From positions 12,507 to 74,110 of the forward strand of contig MPNW01000431.1 in NCBI GenBank assembly GCA_011800805.1: a DNA stretch of 61,604 nt, written 5' to 3'. Origin of the DNA: Hirudo medicinalis. Taxonomy: Eukaryota; Annelida; Clitellata; Hirudinida; Hirudinidae. The translations under genes and the position numbers were made by a program. The notes beneath the pieces are model-generated. The model saw only the letters and a program-made list of their open reading frames with translations. It did not search any database and was not told the DNA's origin. This document shows positions 1 through 12,110 of this stretch, in pieces. Positions within the stretch are counted from its first letter, which is position 1. Each line of letters begins with the position of its first letter.

Positions 1-954
1 AGGCAAAGTGGGGCCAATGGCGTAAGGCCTATGGGCGTAATAGGGTCATCCGCGATGCAACAAGGAGACCACTATTCTCTGCCAATGTGAAACGAGAAGG
101 CCACAAATTGCTTCCAAAAAAAAAATAAAAAAATTGGAGGATCGCATCTTAAATCACAGGTGAAACACATTCTAGCATACGACCATCTGTTATTGCATCA
201 GCGGATACCCATACGTCTTGTTTTGAATATCCCCGAGGCAGGGATCAGCTTAAGAGGTCGGTTGTGGGATTTATGAAGGAGAGCACATGAGAGGCAGGAT
301 TGCAAACATTTTGTAGTCGAGAAAGAAACACATCGTAAGAACAAAGAGTCGAGACAAAGAATGAATGAATGCCGAAGATCGATCATTCTTTTGCCTTCCC
401 GATAGCTATTCGGGGTTTAACCTTTCCATATTGCTTACTTTTCTCCCGTCTCTGTTATCTTACGTCTAGTAAACACATGGGTGGGATGCGATGTGAACTT
501 TTTAAGGACGAGTGGAATAAGTAAATGAGACAGATTGTGAATGTCCCATCGCAAAAAAGCTAACGAGTGATTTTTTTTTTCAAGAGAAACAAATGCCTTA
601 GAAAGCACGGATTGGAATTTTCATCATCGCATTTATGTGAAGGATCTGCAATTTAATTCCATGAGTTGCAAAGATGAATTGTTGCCAATGTGTGTTGGTC
701 TGCATCTCTAATTTGTAGTTGTTCTTAACACCAAATTTTTATTCTAAATTATTATCCAAAGAATCTATAATTACACGCTTCCGACTTTCATTTTGATCCA
801 TTTTAAGACTTAAAGTGATACTTTAATAAGAGATGTTCATACCGACGCAATCAGGCACAAAACATCTTGAACGGGTTTAAAGACATTTAAAGGAGAAAAT
901 ATTTATGCAAATAATTTGAATAAAAATTATGCCTCACAAGGTTTGCAGATCAGA
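1..954. other. Intergenic, no gene recognised
   Basis: AT-rich sequence with only short ORFs that show no family motif, no plausible exon borders and no tRNA-like fold. It lies upstream of the transposon remnant that starts at 955. It could be the flank or a distal intron of a gene outside the window. Confidence 0.5.
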
Positions 955-1169
955 GGGCCGTCCATAAATTATATCAACAAAATAGGGGGTGAAAAAGTTT
1001 CAGAATTATTGACGAGGGGGAGTTTAAGATTAATTGATGTCAACAGTGTTATTTTCTAGGATAAAAATACAAATTTTAACAGATGGATTTATAACATTAC
1101 TGTTAGTCTTTCAGTCGTCATTGCTTGAACGGGTTTCCAAATTCTGTAAACTCTACATTGCTTCACATG

Positions 1170-1357
1170 CAGGGCCGCTGTGAGGGGGAAAGTGTCCAAG
1201 GTCCGGTAATTTTAGGGGTCCGCCCGGTTTAAAATATTGAAAATTTACAATCATGACCCATTTTTTGCTTTTCCACCACCAACCTGACATAACATATGGG
1301 CCCGTGGCCGATGTGCCTACTAGTTTTTTTTTTAGGTAATTTCTGAGGGCGGCCCTG
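1170..1357. mobile_element. hAT-like MITE nested in the transposon remnant
   Basis: A 188-bp element begins CAGGGCCGC and ends GCGGCCCTG, a perfect 9-bp terminal inverted repeat of the CAGGG type common in hAT-derived elements. The 8 bp on the left (TTCACATG) and right (TTCATAAG) agree at 6 of 8 positions, as expected for a decayed 8-bp target-site duplication. It has no coding capacity of its own. The matching copy at 37.7 kb lacks it, which fits an insertion into this copy. Confidence 0.6.
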
Positions 1358-1399
1358 TTCATAAGTCATGTTAAAGAAACACGTTCAACAACACCGACA

Positions 1400-1672
1400 A
1401 TGCGATCATGGGCACAACAAATTAACACCTGTTTATCAACAAAAAACCTTCAGCCAATTCGAGTGACTGACAAACCACAGAAAGAGCTGATGGCAATTTT
1501 TGCACACAAAGGAAATTCTGATATTTTATGTGCTGGATGGTTAGATGAAAATGATGTTGATTTGTCTGGTTTGTCAGTTCAACAAATTGATGGAAATGAT
1601 GAATATGATATTATGCCTATTGCTACAATAGAGGAAAATTTGACTTTTACGTGGGAGGATTATAGAAGCTGA
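1400..1672 (+). pseudogene. Possible ORF fragment of the transposon
   Basis: A 90-codon ORF lies inside the inverted-repeat-bounded element, to the right of the nested MITE. The product is acidic at its C-terminus, has no catalytic motif I recognise, and has neither a signal peptide nor membrane segments. Its position suggests a scrap of an element-encoded protein. It could also be a chance ORF. A protein search against transposase collections would settle this. Confidence 0.25.
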
Positions 1673-2469
1673 CATTAACAAATAATATTCAGTTTAACGA
1701 TTATTTTATTTACTTTCAAAATAAAATAGTCGCAAATACAAAGTGTTACAAGGTACAAACTAAAAATTGTATAAAACATTTTTGTGGGGGGTTGTCAGTT
1801 TTTTTTTTACTTAATTTTGATAGGGGGTGTATAAAAGTTTGACAGTCGTTGACAAGGGGGAGAAAGAGGGTCAAAAATTACCTCAAATTTGTTGACATAA
1901 TTAATAGCCCTTATGGAGGGCTTCAGAAGAAAGTCAATTACAAAAAAGTCGTTATGTTTCAGGGATTCAACGAGCCTACATCTTGAAGCTCTTACGAACA
2001 GTTTGGAAAAATATAATTTTTGTATATAAAATAAATTAATATGAAACATAAAACTTAAAACTTCAAAACGTTACATGGAGTGCCAGTTTTTAATTGTAAA
2101 GTCTATTATTAAGCTTGTTTACAAATCCATGTAAAAATTGAGCGCCAGAAAGTAATTTTTTTCAAATTTATAATAATTACATAAATTAATTTATTTATCA
2201 ACATTTTTAATGCACTAATCATAGAAACACATTTTTATTATAAATGCTAAAAATTAAGTCACTTTTATTTCACCTTAAACGGGAAGTTGGAGTGGTTATA
2301 ATCGGCCATGTTTTATTAAAAGTGGCCCTCGGATTTTCAATAGGTTCTCTATTCGTATCTCGGGTGAATTGCTGATTGCATTAAGTTTGCTTAATTTAAC
2401 TGTCCAAATAGAATTTCTTGTCGGAAATTTCCTAATTAAACGAATCACAGGTGATTGTAAAAGAACAAA

Positions 2470-5400
2470 ATGTCCGGATCTTATAACAATCGCAATAGGG
2501 GCAGGGGTGGAAACAGACCCTACAATAACCAGAATAACAAGTCAGTTTAATTATTCCTTCTTTGTTCTTAATTTCATGCTGTCGAGCTGCGACGATCGGC
2601 TTCGATTTGTTTGCTGGTGCCCGAGTCTGGGAGAAGTGCGGTTGCATTATGACATTTCGCTTCCAAATGGATAAACGAGAAAGACTCGGTTGAATGGTAT
2701 TACTGTGTTTTGGAAAGTAGTAAACATTGATCCGAATGCACGAGGAAGCGTTGGCTTTGCTCGGTTGATTTTATAACATAGATTATTATGCAAAGTGCGT
2801 CGTTTATATTGCTTATATTTTTATGCAAAACTTATTGATATCCATTGAAATTGCTATGTGTTTTGTTTTTGAGGTTTTATTTAGTGTTAACTCAACCAAG
2901 TTCATGTTTGAATGCCTGGATGTATCATGCTTGTTCTTGGATTTATCATGTATTGGGTGCCTCTGAAATTGAAGTCTTGGAACTAACATGCTTCCTGGCA
3001 CAGGAAAATGCAAAAGCATGGTAGTTTAGGCCACCAAAAAGCATGGATGATTGCATAATTTGGTCTCTTTTGTTAATGTGGCTACCTAAGCATGGAATTA
3101 GAGAATGCTCACAAATCTGACAATGATAAAAATATCTCATTAGGAATGGTTTTTAGGCTCTTTATGATAAAATGTGTTGGGAAGGTACAATAAATTTGTT
3201 TGTACAATAAAATGACTGAGTTTCTGATTGGCGGGTTTGGAGAGGAAGATGTTTTTGCCGTTGATGCATGCATTAAAGGCTTGCGAATGGCTGAAACGAT
3301 AAGTTTTTTTTAGGGGATTTTTGTCTTGCAGTTTGCTCAGCAGATCTTCTAGATGTTTTTAAGCACCGTTCGAATATACTTTTAGCCATCAGAAAGCTAT
3401 CACTCTTTTGGTGGACCCAGTTACAAGCGTTCGAGATAAGTCGAAAGAGATCCTCGCGACGGGAGTCACGGACGATGAACGGCATCGATTACCAGTGGCT
3501 CGATAAATCGTAGTTTGGGCTTTCTCGATAAGGCAGTTGAATTAATTGATTAATTGAGCCGAACGAATGCTAGAATTTTAATGAAACATTATTTGTGATG
3601 ATAGAGAGTTGTTTACAAGGGTTTTGCACTAATAAATTATAAAGCTTGTCTAGTACAGCCAGGCCATCAGTCATGCTCTGTCCTTGTGTTGCATTGCAAT
3701 AAAATATATTTATCGGTTTGCTTTTAAGCGTCGTTTTCGTTTCGGTTCACGGAGTATGTTTGTGCACCGACTTCCTATGTGAAACAAAGGCAAGCTATTT
3801 TAAGCAACTTATGTAGCTTCTATTAGGCATTCATCATGTGCTAACAAGTGATAATGCATTGCATAAGGGATATTGATAACAATTTATTTGTTGTCGTTCG
3901 TTGATAGGAACAGAAGGACACATGACTACCATCAGCAAGTACAACAACAGCCATCGAGCAGCAACAATAACAGTCAAGAGCTTGTGGGTTTCAAATTCGT
4001 TCTCCAGTTTATTTTAAGCGTCTGAATTGGACCTGCTCATATTTTTTATTATGATATTATTTCCTTGCAATTATTTTGTCTTTGTTGAGCTTTGTGTCCG
4101 GAGTATGCCAATGCATCTACACGACTGCCAATTAGTAAACATGTTGTAATCACTTTCGTCTTAAAAATACTATTTATTTCTTAATATTATTATTACTATT
4201 TAAAATGCTAGTTATTTTCTTGCATGTGCATTCGATTTGCACTCTTTTCTCTGATTGGCTGCTATCACGAGAAGGAGGTGCTAAGTGGTGACACGTCCTG
4301 CGACGAATTTATGACGTCCGTGCGAGGTGCGATCGCTCGGACTGTTAATCTGAGCATCGTCGCAGCTCTTTTAAGACGTGACCCTTAGATCATAGAGCTT
4401 CCCCCAGAGAGACTGGTTTTGATTATTCGGAACATTCGAGTTTTGTCTCTCGTCCGCTCTATCGTACGAGGACGGACTCCACCCTTTTGTCCTTTTGTTA
4501 ATTAATCGGTCGATTAACTGCCCGTCCGAGCGAGCGTTAAAATAACAATGTATTGTTATTTCGTTTTCAGAATAATGGAGTTTATGCAAACGAGAGGTTC
4601 ATGCACACCACGATGGCCCTCATCGTCAGTAGCCATTTTTGTCAATTGACTGTTTAAAATAATTACAAATACTGGATGATTTGTTTGTATAGCATGCAAA
4701 TGAATGAATATCTCGAATGTAATGATCGTCTTGTCGACACGAGCAGGGTGCCATCGCCAAAGTGACCGTAAAGTCTGGCAAAGTCTACGAAGGGGTGTTT
4801 AAGACCTTCTCTCCACGGGTGAGTCATTTAGTTGGCTCATTCATTAATTGTTATCACTTGTTCAGTATTGATCAAACTATAAGACGACAAGAACAGTTCT
4901 GCTCGAACCTTACCTGTGTTATCTAAACAGTTGACAATCCTAACTTATTGAAAACATTTGTCGACGTCGCAAGCGTGCAGTCTCGCTCTCGACGGCCGTC
5001 ACGATCGCAGATCTTTTATTTTATTGGTTGTAATCCGTTCTGCCTGATGTCATCTTTACTGCTCGTTCCAGTTCGAGGTCGTCTTGGAAAAAGTGCACGA
5101 GGTGGATCTTAACGATCCGACCGGTATACCTTTCAGGGAGGAGATCAAACCCCAGATGGTGTTCAAATTGGATGACATTGCAGCCGTTGTTTACGTCAAT
5201 GTGGATCCATTCTTTGCCATTGCCGGTGAGTTGGAGCTTAAAATTGTTGATCTTACTCAGAAATATAATAGATTCATAAATCCAATAAATACCGATTTCA
5301 AGCATCTAAGATCATCAGTTTATTCTTCGATCATATATTTTTCTTTTTTAAGTAGATGGCTTCACTGATGCTGCCATAAGCAGGAAGGCCAACGGCCAAG

Positions 5401-8400
5401 CTGGGGAAAAGGAGTTGCAGCCTTGGGTGTCCGACACCAACCCTGAGGAAGCCCTAGACGATGTTGACATTTTAGAGGGTGGAAAGTCTAACGGCTGGGA
5501 CGCTATGGACATGTTTCGCACTAATAGGGACAAGTTTCAGATTGAGAGCACTTATGACCCCAACATGGGACAATACACGTAAGCAACATGCTTGCCTTTT
5601 ATGAGTTCCTCTAGATTTTATGCAGAGTGTATCATCAGGAACACTGATAAATGTCTCGAAATTGCTTTCCATTTTTAAGGACTCCCTTGCCGGCCCACAA
5701 CACAGAGGAGTTCAAGACGTACGAGGAGAACGCTGCCATGGTTGCAAGAGAGATAGAATCTTCGCTTAACTACAAGCAGCGAGTGGAGCTGGAGAACACC
5801 AAGGATGAGGAGACCCTACATAGTGCAGTGGTGCGTGAATCTCAGTCATCGAAGAACCAGCAGAGGCAGAGGCAGGACGGAGGACAGCACAGTGAAAGAA
5901 GCATACACTGCGGTCCCAGGGTCAACAAGACATACACTTCTAGCGGCATGACAAATTCATCTTCTATCAGAGAGGCCTCTCCGAGCAGGCAGCAGCCACA
6001 GAAGACTGGACCGTCAGCCCAGTCAGATCTCATGAGCACTCCGCACAGTGAGAGCTCGTCTTTTGTTTACTCCGTTCATTCTAGCTGGTTAATAATCCTC
6101 TTGACTGTGTACTTTTTTAGGCAATTACAGTGATGCAGTGGCCAAGAAACACCTGACCAGTTCCATTCAGAACCACAGCCAACAAGGTCATCACCATGCT
6201 GCCACTGCCAGCTCGTCTCTCGCCAGTCAGGCTGATTTCACCTCCTCTGCTCCCAGCTCTGCCTCTGGATCGCTGAGTACTCTGGCAAGCAGCGTGAATG
6301 GCTTCAAGCACCACATCCTTCCGGAGCAAAGCCAGGCTCAGTCGATGGAGTGGAAAGCTCATCACCCGACCGGAACCGGCTCGGGAAGTTACGGCGGCGG
6401 TGGTGCTCACCAGCAACAGAACGATGTTGTTAGCAGCCACCACCACCACTCGCAACAGCCTGCCCATCACAAGGATGCCACGATCAAGGACTTGAAGGAA
6501 TTCCAAAATAACTTCAATGTCAGTTCAGGGAACGGTTAAGTTTACGATCTCTATTGAACGTGCGGCAGCTACTTTCATAAGTCATATTATTTACTCGTTT
6601 GGGCATTTGTTCTGGTTACGTTAATGTAATATTATTATGATTGATGTTGCTTCTTCTGTCCACAGCTTACAGATATGTCTCAACTTCCAGTGAGCCAACA
6701 GCCAGCATCGGTCCAGGCATCCATTTCTGCCATCGAGAGCATCCACATCCAACCGGTGGCCTCGGCCTCCGCGAGTCAGCCTGCATCCGAGTGTGTCGCT
6801 TCCTCTATTCCTTCCGCTGCCACTACGCCCACCTCTTCCAAGAGCCTCACGACCTCCAATGGATCCTTGTCGACCGATGCCAGCAACACTGAAGCTTCTG
6901 AGAAGAAGTGAGTCTCCCTCCAAGCTAACTAAAGGACAACTCGTCAATCCACATGGTTGAGTCGAGTCGGAAATGATTAAATGCAAATTACTAGATTTGA
7001 TTTTTAATATGTTATTTGATTTATTTATTTACCCAACAGGTCGATTCACTTTTCTATGCTCTTGATTTTAGGAAGGAGGTGACCTATACGTTGAATCCAA
7101 ATGCCAACGAGTTCCGACCTCGCAACGCTTCGGCAGCGTCCGTGGACTCTGCGATGGGACAAGTACTTCAGCCCTTGCAGGCGATGCCAGCTGCAAATAT
7201 TGCTCAGCAGCAATCAGCCCAGGCACATCTGCAAACCCATAAGGCTGCCCAGATGTCTGGAAACCAGGCGCAGGCTCAGCAGTTGGTGCCCTCGACGGTC
7301 GCATCTCCCCCGATCATGTACTCTAATCCTGCTGTGCAACAGTTTGCAGTGGCTCCCCACATGCCCCCCGGCCCGATCTTTTACTGTCCATCTGCCGTGA
7401 CACCGAGATACTCTGGAGGCAACAAGAGAGGTGATTGTCGTCAGAGATCGTTACATTTTCACCATGTGTTTTTTCTGCAATTGTCTGTTTGATGTGATTG
7501 TTAATGTTGGACCTCTTGTCAGCAGTTGACTTAATATTGATGCAGCGACAGTGTCGGCAAGGGGCAATAGCGAAGTGGCGACACCTCAGGCAACAAACTT
7601 GATGGCCGGTCCTCCTCTCATCTCTCAGAACGGACTGCCTCAGATGTTTATAACTCCTCAGCAGATGATGAACTTTTCTTCGTATAATGTATGCATTCCA
7701 TTATCGCTCGGTTTGTTCGTCGGACGATCGACTTTTTCTAATTTTTTTGGCACGACTTCTTTTTCAGCAACTGCGTCTCATGACGCCCGTCATCCTCGAG
7801 CATGTCCCCCACAATCCCATGTTGCGTGAGTGATCCTTCGACTCTGGCAATCCGTGGATTTCCTTTTTAAATGCATTACTTAAATTTGGGTCATTTAAAC
7901 TAACAGTGTCCACACCAATGATACCCCCATTGCCTGCACCACCACATGGCACACCGACAGCAGTCATGCACCCTTTGCTGCAGCAACAGCAACAACAGAT
8001 TGTGGCACAACAACAACAACCATCGAACAACAGTAACGGCGGCGGGAGACCGAATTCAAATGGCTCGGGAGCACCCACTCCGGTGCACTATCATCCGATG
8101 CCACAGCAGGGCCAGGGCCACAACCAAGGAGTGGGTCACCATCAACAGCAGCAGCAGCAACAACAGACTCCTACGCAGATCTACCATGGGACACCCTCTG
8201 CCAGTTTGGCCCTCCAGGCTCATGCTCCACAGCAGATGACAGTTCCCTCTGGTTCTCAGATGCCCAACTCAATGCAGTCGCAGATGCTCTTCTCGCCTTT
8301 CATACCGACATTTGCCAACCACCACCCTCAGTCGGCCGGCTTCACCGCCGCCATGCCTCCCCCGGCCATCTCCGGGACGTTACAGGGACAGGTGCCTCCC

Positions 8401-8793
8401 GGAGCCCTGCACCACCACCAGCTGGTGCAACATCCTCAGTTCCCGCCGATGATCATCGCCTCGCAGAACCAGCAGGTAGCTGCTCAGCTGGGACAGTTTG
8501 TCACAGTACCAGGTGAGTCGTTCGTAGAACGTCTTTTGTTTTGCTCGTTCGGGAGGGACGAGATCGACGTTTGAACTGTTTTGAACGTCCCCAGGATTGC
8601 CCCAAGGTCCTCCGAACATTGCCTCTCCTCAGTTACTCTATGGAATGCCACCAACCAGTTGGTTTCAAACTCTATGATTGTAATTGCAATTGTTCTGTTC
8701 TGAATAGAGAGCTTCAAATTAAGTAACAATTCAACCCGAACATTTTCAGTTCAACCTTCAATGTCCGGTCAAAACTTCCAACACGGACAGTGA
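2470..8793 (+). CDS. ATXN2: Ataxin-2 (RNA-binding Lsm/LsmAD/PAM2 protein)
   Basis: Cytoplasmic RNA-binding regulator of mRNA stability and translation that binds poly(A)-binding protein. Fifteen coding exons give 979 aa: 2470-2540, 3908-3983, 4571-4624, 4747-4818, 5072-5225, 5356-5578, 5680-6047, 6121-6534, 6673-6908, 7072-7430, 7546-7688, 7768-7825, 7907-8512, 8595-8656, 8750-8793. Phases close exactly. The N-terminus is short and Gly/Arg/Asn-rich. The Lsm fold is about residues 50-142 (GVYANERFMHTTMALIGAI, KVYEGVFKTFSPR). LsmAD is about 143-265 (GFTDAAIS, NGWDAMDMFRTN, EIESSLNYKQRVELEN). The PAM2 motif TLNPNANEFRPR is near residue 562. After that the protein is Ser/Pro/His/Gln-rich, with Q runs in exon 13 (about 8149-8165), so the Gln tracts are C-terminal rather than N-terminal as in human ATXN2. 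The last intron uses a GTTGGT donor; reading through it gives a short alternative C-terminus. Confidence 0.95.
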
Positions 8794-8873
8794 GCAGCCG
8801 ATGCGTAGGATTTTCATTCGTCGGACACGGTGCATGTCGATGATATTCGTGACGGGGCAGTGATGTTGATGTC

Positions 8874-8879
8874 AATAAA
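8874..8879 (+). promoter_or_regulatory. Poly(A) signal AATAAA of ATXN2
   Basis: A canonical AATAAA lies 80 bp after the ATXN2 stop codon on the same strand. It is the first such hexamer downstream, so it is a reasonable 3' end. A longer 3' UTR is possible. Confidence 0.5.
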
Positions 8880-10755
8880 CGTTCGTGAGCCGACCGTCGG
8901 AGACGCCGTCGTCGGTGGCGTCGATCGTTCTTTCAAAGTTGTTTGCGGCCGGTCGAATTTTAAAATTCTAAGATGGCATGATTTTTAGATTGAAATTTCT
9001 GCTGCTCGACGCGTCCTTCGACTCGTCTCGGAATCGTCGCCGATGCGAGCTCGACTCCCGTCGCAGGTGATCATGGAAGTTACTCGGGCGTCGTGTCTTC
9101 GCGTCGCTGCATTTCTTTGTCCGAGTGTTTTTTTGGAGGTTCTCCTCGTCTTAGAAGAGCGTTTGTCGTCCGTTCGGCCTGAACATCCACTCGTTTTCGT
9201 CTTCAAAGCACTTCGTACTTTCGTACCCTTTTGTATGCTTTATTTAAGCCTCCTCCTCCTCACCTTCTTTGCCTGGAAGAAAGCAGCAGCGGCGGGTGCA
9301 GCCCCTCGAGATGTCGTCGCTGCTTTTGCAGGTTCGTCGTTCGGTTGGAATCGGTTGCTTGTCGTTTCTAGTTATCATTATAATACTAAATTATTAACCT
9401 TTCGTTCCCTAAAAACTCCGACTACGAACGCCGCCCGCCAGCCCTTCCTGAGACGCATGCAAGATTGAGCAGCCGAACGTTCGTGGAATTGCAGGCTAAT
9501 TGTTGCTACTTGTCCGCTGGCTGAGTTAAATTTATTCATTTTCAAAGATCTTATTAACGTAAATTATGCAGGAAAATTCATTGTGGGAGGTGAGCTCGGT
9601 CGTGGCTTTCCTCCCTTCCACCCCCCCTGTCCTCATTGAGTAGGAAATTTGTGTATTTTGTTATTGTTTGTGTCTTTCTTGGATGCAAAAATTAGGGTGG
9701 GTGTCAGGCCTGAGAATGTAATGATGATGATGGTGATGTCCGAAATCCAATGAATGCTTGATTTGCACGAATGATCGATTGATTGGCGCTAGTTTGAATT
9801 GTGTCGTCCACTTTTCAGTCGTTCTCTCCAAAACGCTACCATACAACAGGTATCCAGTTGGCAATTTGTTCCATCGACCACTTGGAAGCTCCATAATGTC
9901 TCATCAAATTCATATCCAATAGTCTTTTCCTGGTCAATGGCCTGTTTGGAACCTGGTTAATAGTTGATAATGTATCTCGACTCTTATTGATAGTAACATT
10001 AAAAGGGGAGACCAAATCTGTTTTGTTGCTTGTGGTTTAACTTCATCTGGCAAGGGCTATGTGAGGCTGTAGGGTCTGCGGCCTTACAGCAATAGGCCGA
10101 TATAGGTCGGCCCCATAAAGTGTGCACGTGCGGAGGCCCGTGAATTATCGCTCCCAGCGGCAGTTGGCTAGAAAGACGCTCCAGCTTCTATTGGCAAGTT
10201 CAAAGCCTGGAACGCGGCTGGGGTGTTCCCGGTCTCCCAGGGAGGTCTGCATGATCCATGTAGCCCGATAGCATCCACGGGAAAGTTCTGCGCCAGCGAT
10301 CGCTTACATTAAGTTACATCAATTTTTATTTCTGCGATATTTAGGAGAAGCTAAACTTTTTCATTTTAGGTAGGATATCGGGGAAAATTTAATATTTTTT
10401 TGCTTACCAAATAGATGTAATTTTGCTTTAGGCAATATGGTGTGCCAACATGGCTTAAAATTTGCCCACTCTTCTACTTTTGAGAGTCCTGGACTCGACT
10501 GTCATTTGCAGCTTTAATTTTACAAATGAATAATTAAAAATAAGGCATCAAATGCCTTCACTTTCTCGGTGAACACATTCAAACAGATCGACATAATCGA
10601 CTCCCGAGATCTGCTTTTCTAACGAGAGTTTGCAATTTTAAAAATGCTTCGATGGTATTGTCATTTCAGAAAGAACTTTATTTTGTTCGAGGAGCTTTAA
10701 TTTATATTTAATATAAAGAATAAAACAGAAACAATAGCTGGTGGTTACGCTATGG
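8880..10755. other. Intergenic between ATXN2 and the kinase
   Basis: The genes converge here. The stretch 8880-9480 is CpG-rich and holds a 141-codon ORF (9043-9468) that has no motif and looks like chance. A GC-rich island at 10050-10310 is listed separately. Near 10676 a TTTATT (AATAAA on the minus strand) could end the kinase transcript. No RNA gene was seen. Confidence 0.45.
10050..10310. repeat. GC-rich insert of unknown origin
   Basis: About 260 bp is clearly richer in G and C than the flanks, with the small palindrome GGCCGATATAGGTCGGCC at 10096-10113. It has no ORF of note and no tRNA-type promoter boxes that I can identify. It could be a repeat-element fragment or a structured RNA. 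I cannot classify it. Confidence 0.3.
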
Positions 10756-12110
10756 TTAATTTCGGAAGAATTGATGCTGCAAGGCGTCTGTTGGCGTTAT
10801 CCTTTTTTCTGGATGCCATTGAAGCATTTGTTCGATAAGGTTTAGCAGAAAGTCAAGTTTTGGCGTGATTGTCATTTGGCAATTTTCTGTTTTCGTACCG
10901 TCACACATTCGTTTCATTGCTAGAAATCTCAGAGGTCTAGATCCTGGTTTACACGGCTAGAAATTGCAAAATTAGGAATTTTCAGATTGATTAGCAATGT
11001 TTAAGACAATTTTTAAAAGGTCATTTTAAAGTGCAATTCTAACCTTATTTTGTAATTCAAACCCGAAGTCATAGGTCATCTCGAAAAAATTATTCCAAAC
11101 CTTCGAGTTGTCCAACATTCTTTTGGGCGGCATTCCAAGCACTTGGACCATTCTGCTCATGCAATCCGTTTCACACTTTCCCCTGATCGGCGATTGTTGC
11201 GTGAGCAAAGCAAAAAGGATGCAACCAAGACTCCACATGTCGACCTCTTTGCCATAACCCAATTCCAGCAGGACCTCTGGTGCCCTGTATTCAAGAGCTT
11301 GGATTGGATAATATTTCTGAATAATTAAGAAAAAGATGTAACATTGTGCTGAGACAAAATGTTATGTAATTTGTCAACTCAGCATGCACACAAAAAAAAT
11401 GCCTAAGAATTTGCTCACACTTCGTTTGCAAATCTGAGCCAGTCCAAAATCTATTATCTTTACTTTGGAAATGTTTCTACCAGTAAAGACGATGTTGTCC
11501 AATTTAAGGTCCCCGTGAATGATCCCAATCTCCGACAACGCCCTCAAGGACAGACAAAGACTGAATGCTACTTTCTTGATCGTTCTTAAGGTCATTGGCT
11601 GTTTAATAATGTAGCTTTCAACACTATTCCCAAGCATCTCGTATACAACGTACAGCTTTCTGTTTATCCTGAAGTGATCTTTCAATTGCACTGAAAATTC
11701 ATGAATAAAGAATTATTAATGATTACTTTAAAGGTATTACATATTTTACCTAATAATAATACTTTAAACATGTAAAGTATTCAGTTTTATTTGAATCACG
11801 AACTATTATCTTATTACCACAAATTCGATCCTACAGCAGCATGACCAGTTTCCTTACCTAAGCCTTCTCTACCCTCGACATTAGCGTAGGAGATGTACCT
11901 CAGAATTTCAATTTCCTTTATCAGAGTATTGTTGTCATTCGATTTGGAAACCTTTATAGCCACTGCCTTGTTTGACGAAGCGTCCTTGCCCTTGAAAACT
12001 GATCCGAACATCCCTTGGCCAATAAGGTTCTTAAGCACATAGCGATGGCCATTGCTCCACACTTTCTCCTCGTACGCCGCCAAAACTGCTTCACTGATGG
12101 GAGCGCCCAT
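10756..12110 (-). CDS. Compact DYRK/HIPK-like protein kinase (CMGC)
   Basis: Probable Ser/Thr or dual-specificity kinase. It is a bare catalytic domain of 332 aa from four exons (12110-11858, 11690-11419, 11316-11044, 10956-10756) with consistent phases and a TAA stop. Visible motifs: glycine loop GQGMFGSVFKG (31-41), VAIK lysine K53, helix-C Glu in KEIEIL, catalytic loop HGDLKLDN (143-150), IDFG (164-167), then YYPIQALEYRAPEVLL in the activation and P+1 region, and the CMGC-type helix GKEVDMWSLGCILFALL. HGD in place of HRD resembles the HCD of DYRK/HIPK. The Tyr-rich segment before RAPEV is also typical of that group, but IQALEY departs from their IQSRxY. The start ATG is followed by 20 residues before the domain, so no regulatory region is encoded. 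It converges with ATXN2. Confidence 0.85.

Larger units (their letters stand above)
955..1910. mobile_element. Degenerate DNA transposon with terminal inverted repeats
   Basis: The left end begins GGGCCGTCCATAAATTATAT. Read on the minus strand, the right end begins GGGCTATTAATTATGTCAAC, so the two ends are imperfect inverted repeats with the shared core ATAAATTAT/TAATTATG-TCAACAAA. Just inside each end is a G-run block: ATAGGGGGTG at about 983 and again at about 1822, and a GACnAGGGGGAG block at about 1010 and 1852. A second copy of the left part lies at 37666-37880. The interior holds a nested MITE (1170-1357) and a 90-codon ORF (1400-1672). I do not assign it to a superfamily. Confidence 0.6.

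Noticed and set aside
6641..6892. ORF continuing from CTTACAG at 6666 as an ATXN2 exon
   Set aside because: Using the acceptor 7 bp later (6672) restores the Ser/Ala-rich ataxin frame and joins the next exon carrying PAM2; the earlier acceptor breaks the frame.
6117..8078. Minus-strand ORFs opposite ATXN2 exons
   Set aside because: Shadows of the Ser/Gln/His-rich exons; the plus strand has matching phases, splice sites and the PAM2 motif.
9043..9468. 141-codon plus-strand ORF after ATXN2
   Set aside because: It lies beyond the ATXN2 poly(A) signal in CpG-rich DNA and has no recognisable domain, splice context or codon pattern; Leu/Val runs come from TCG/TTG-rich composition.
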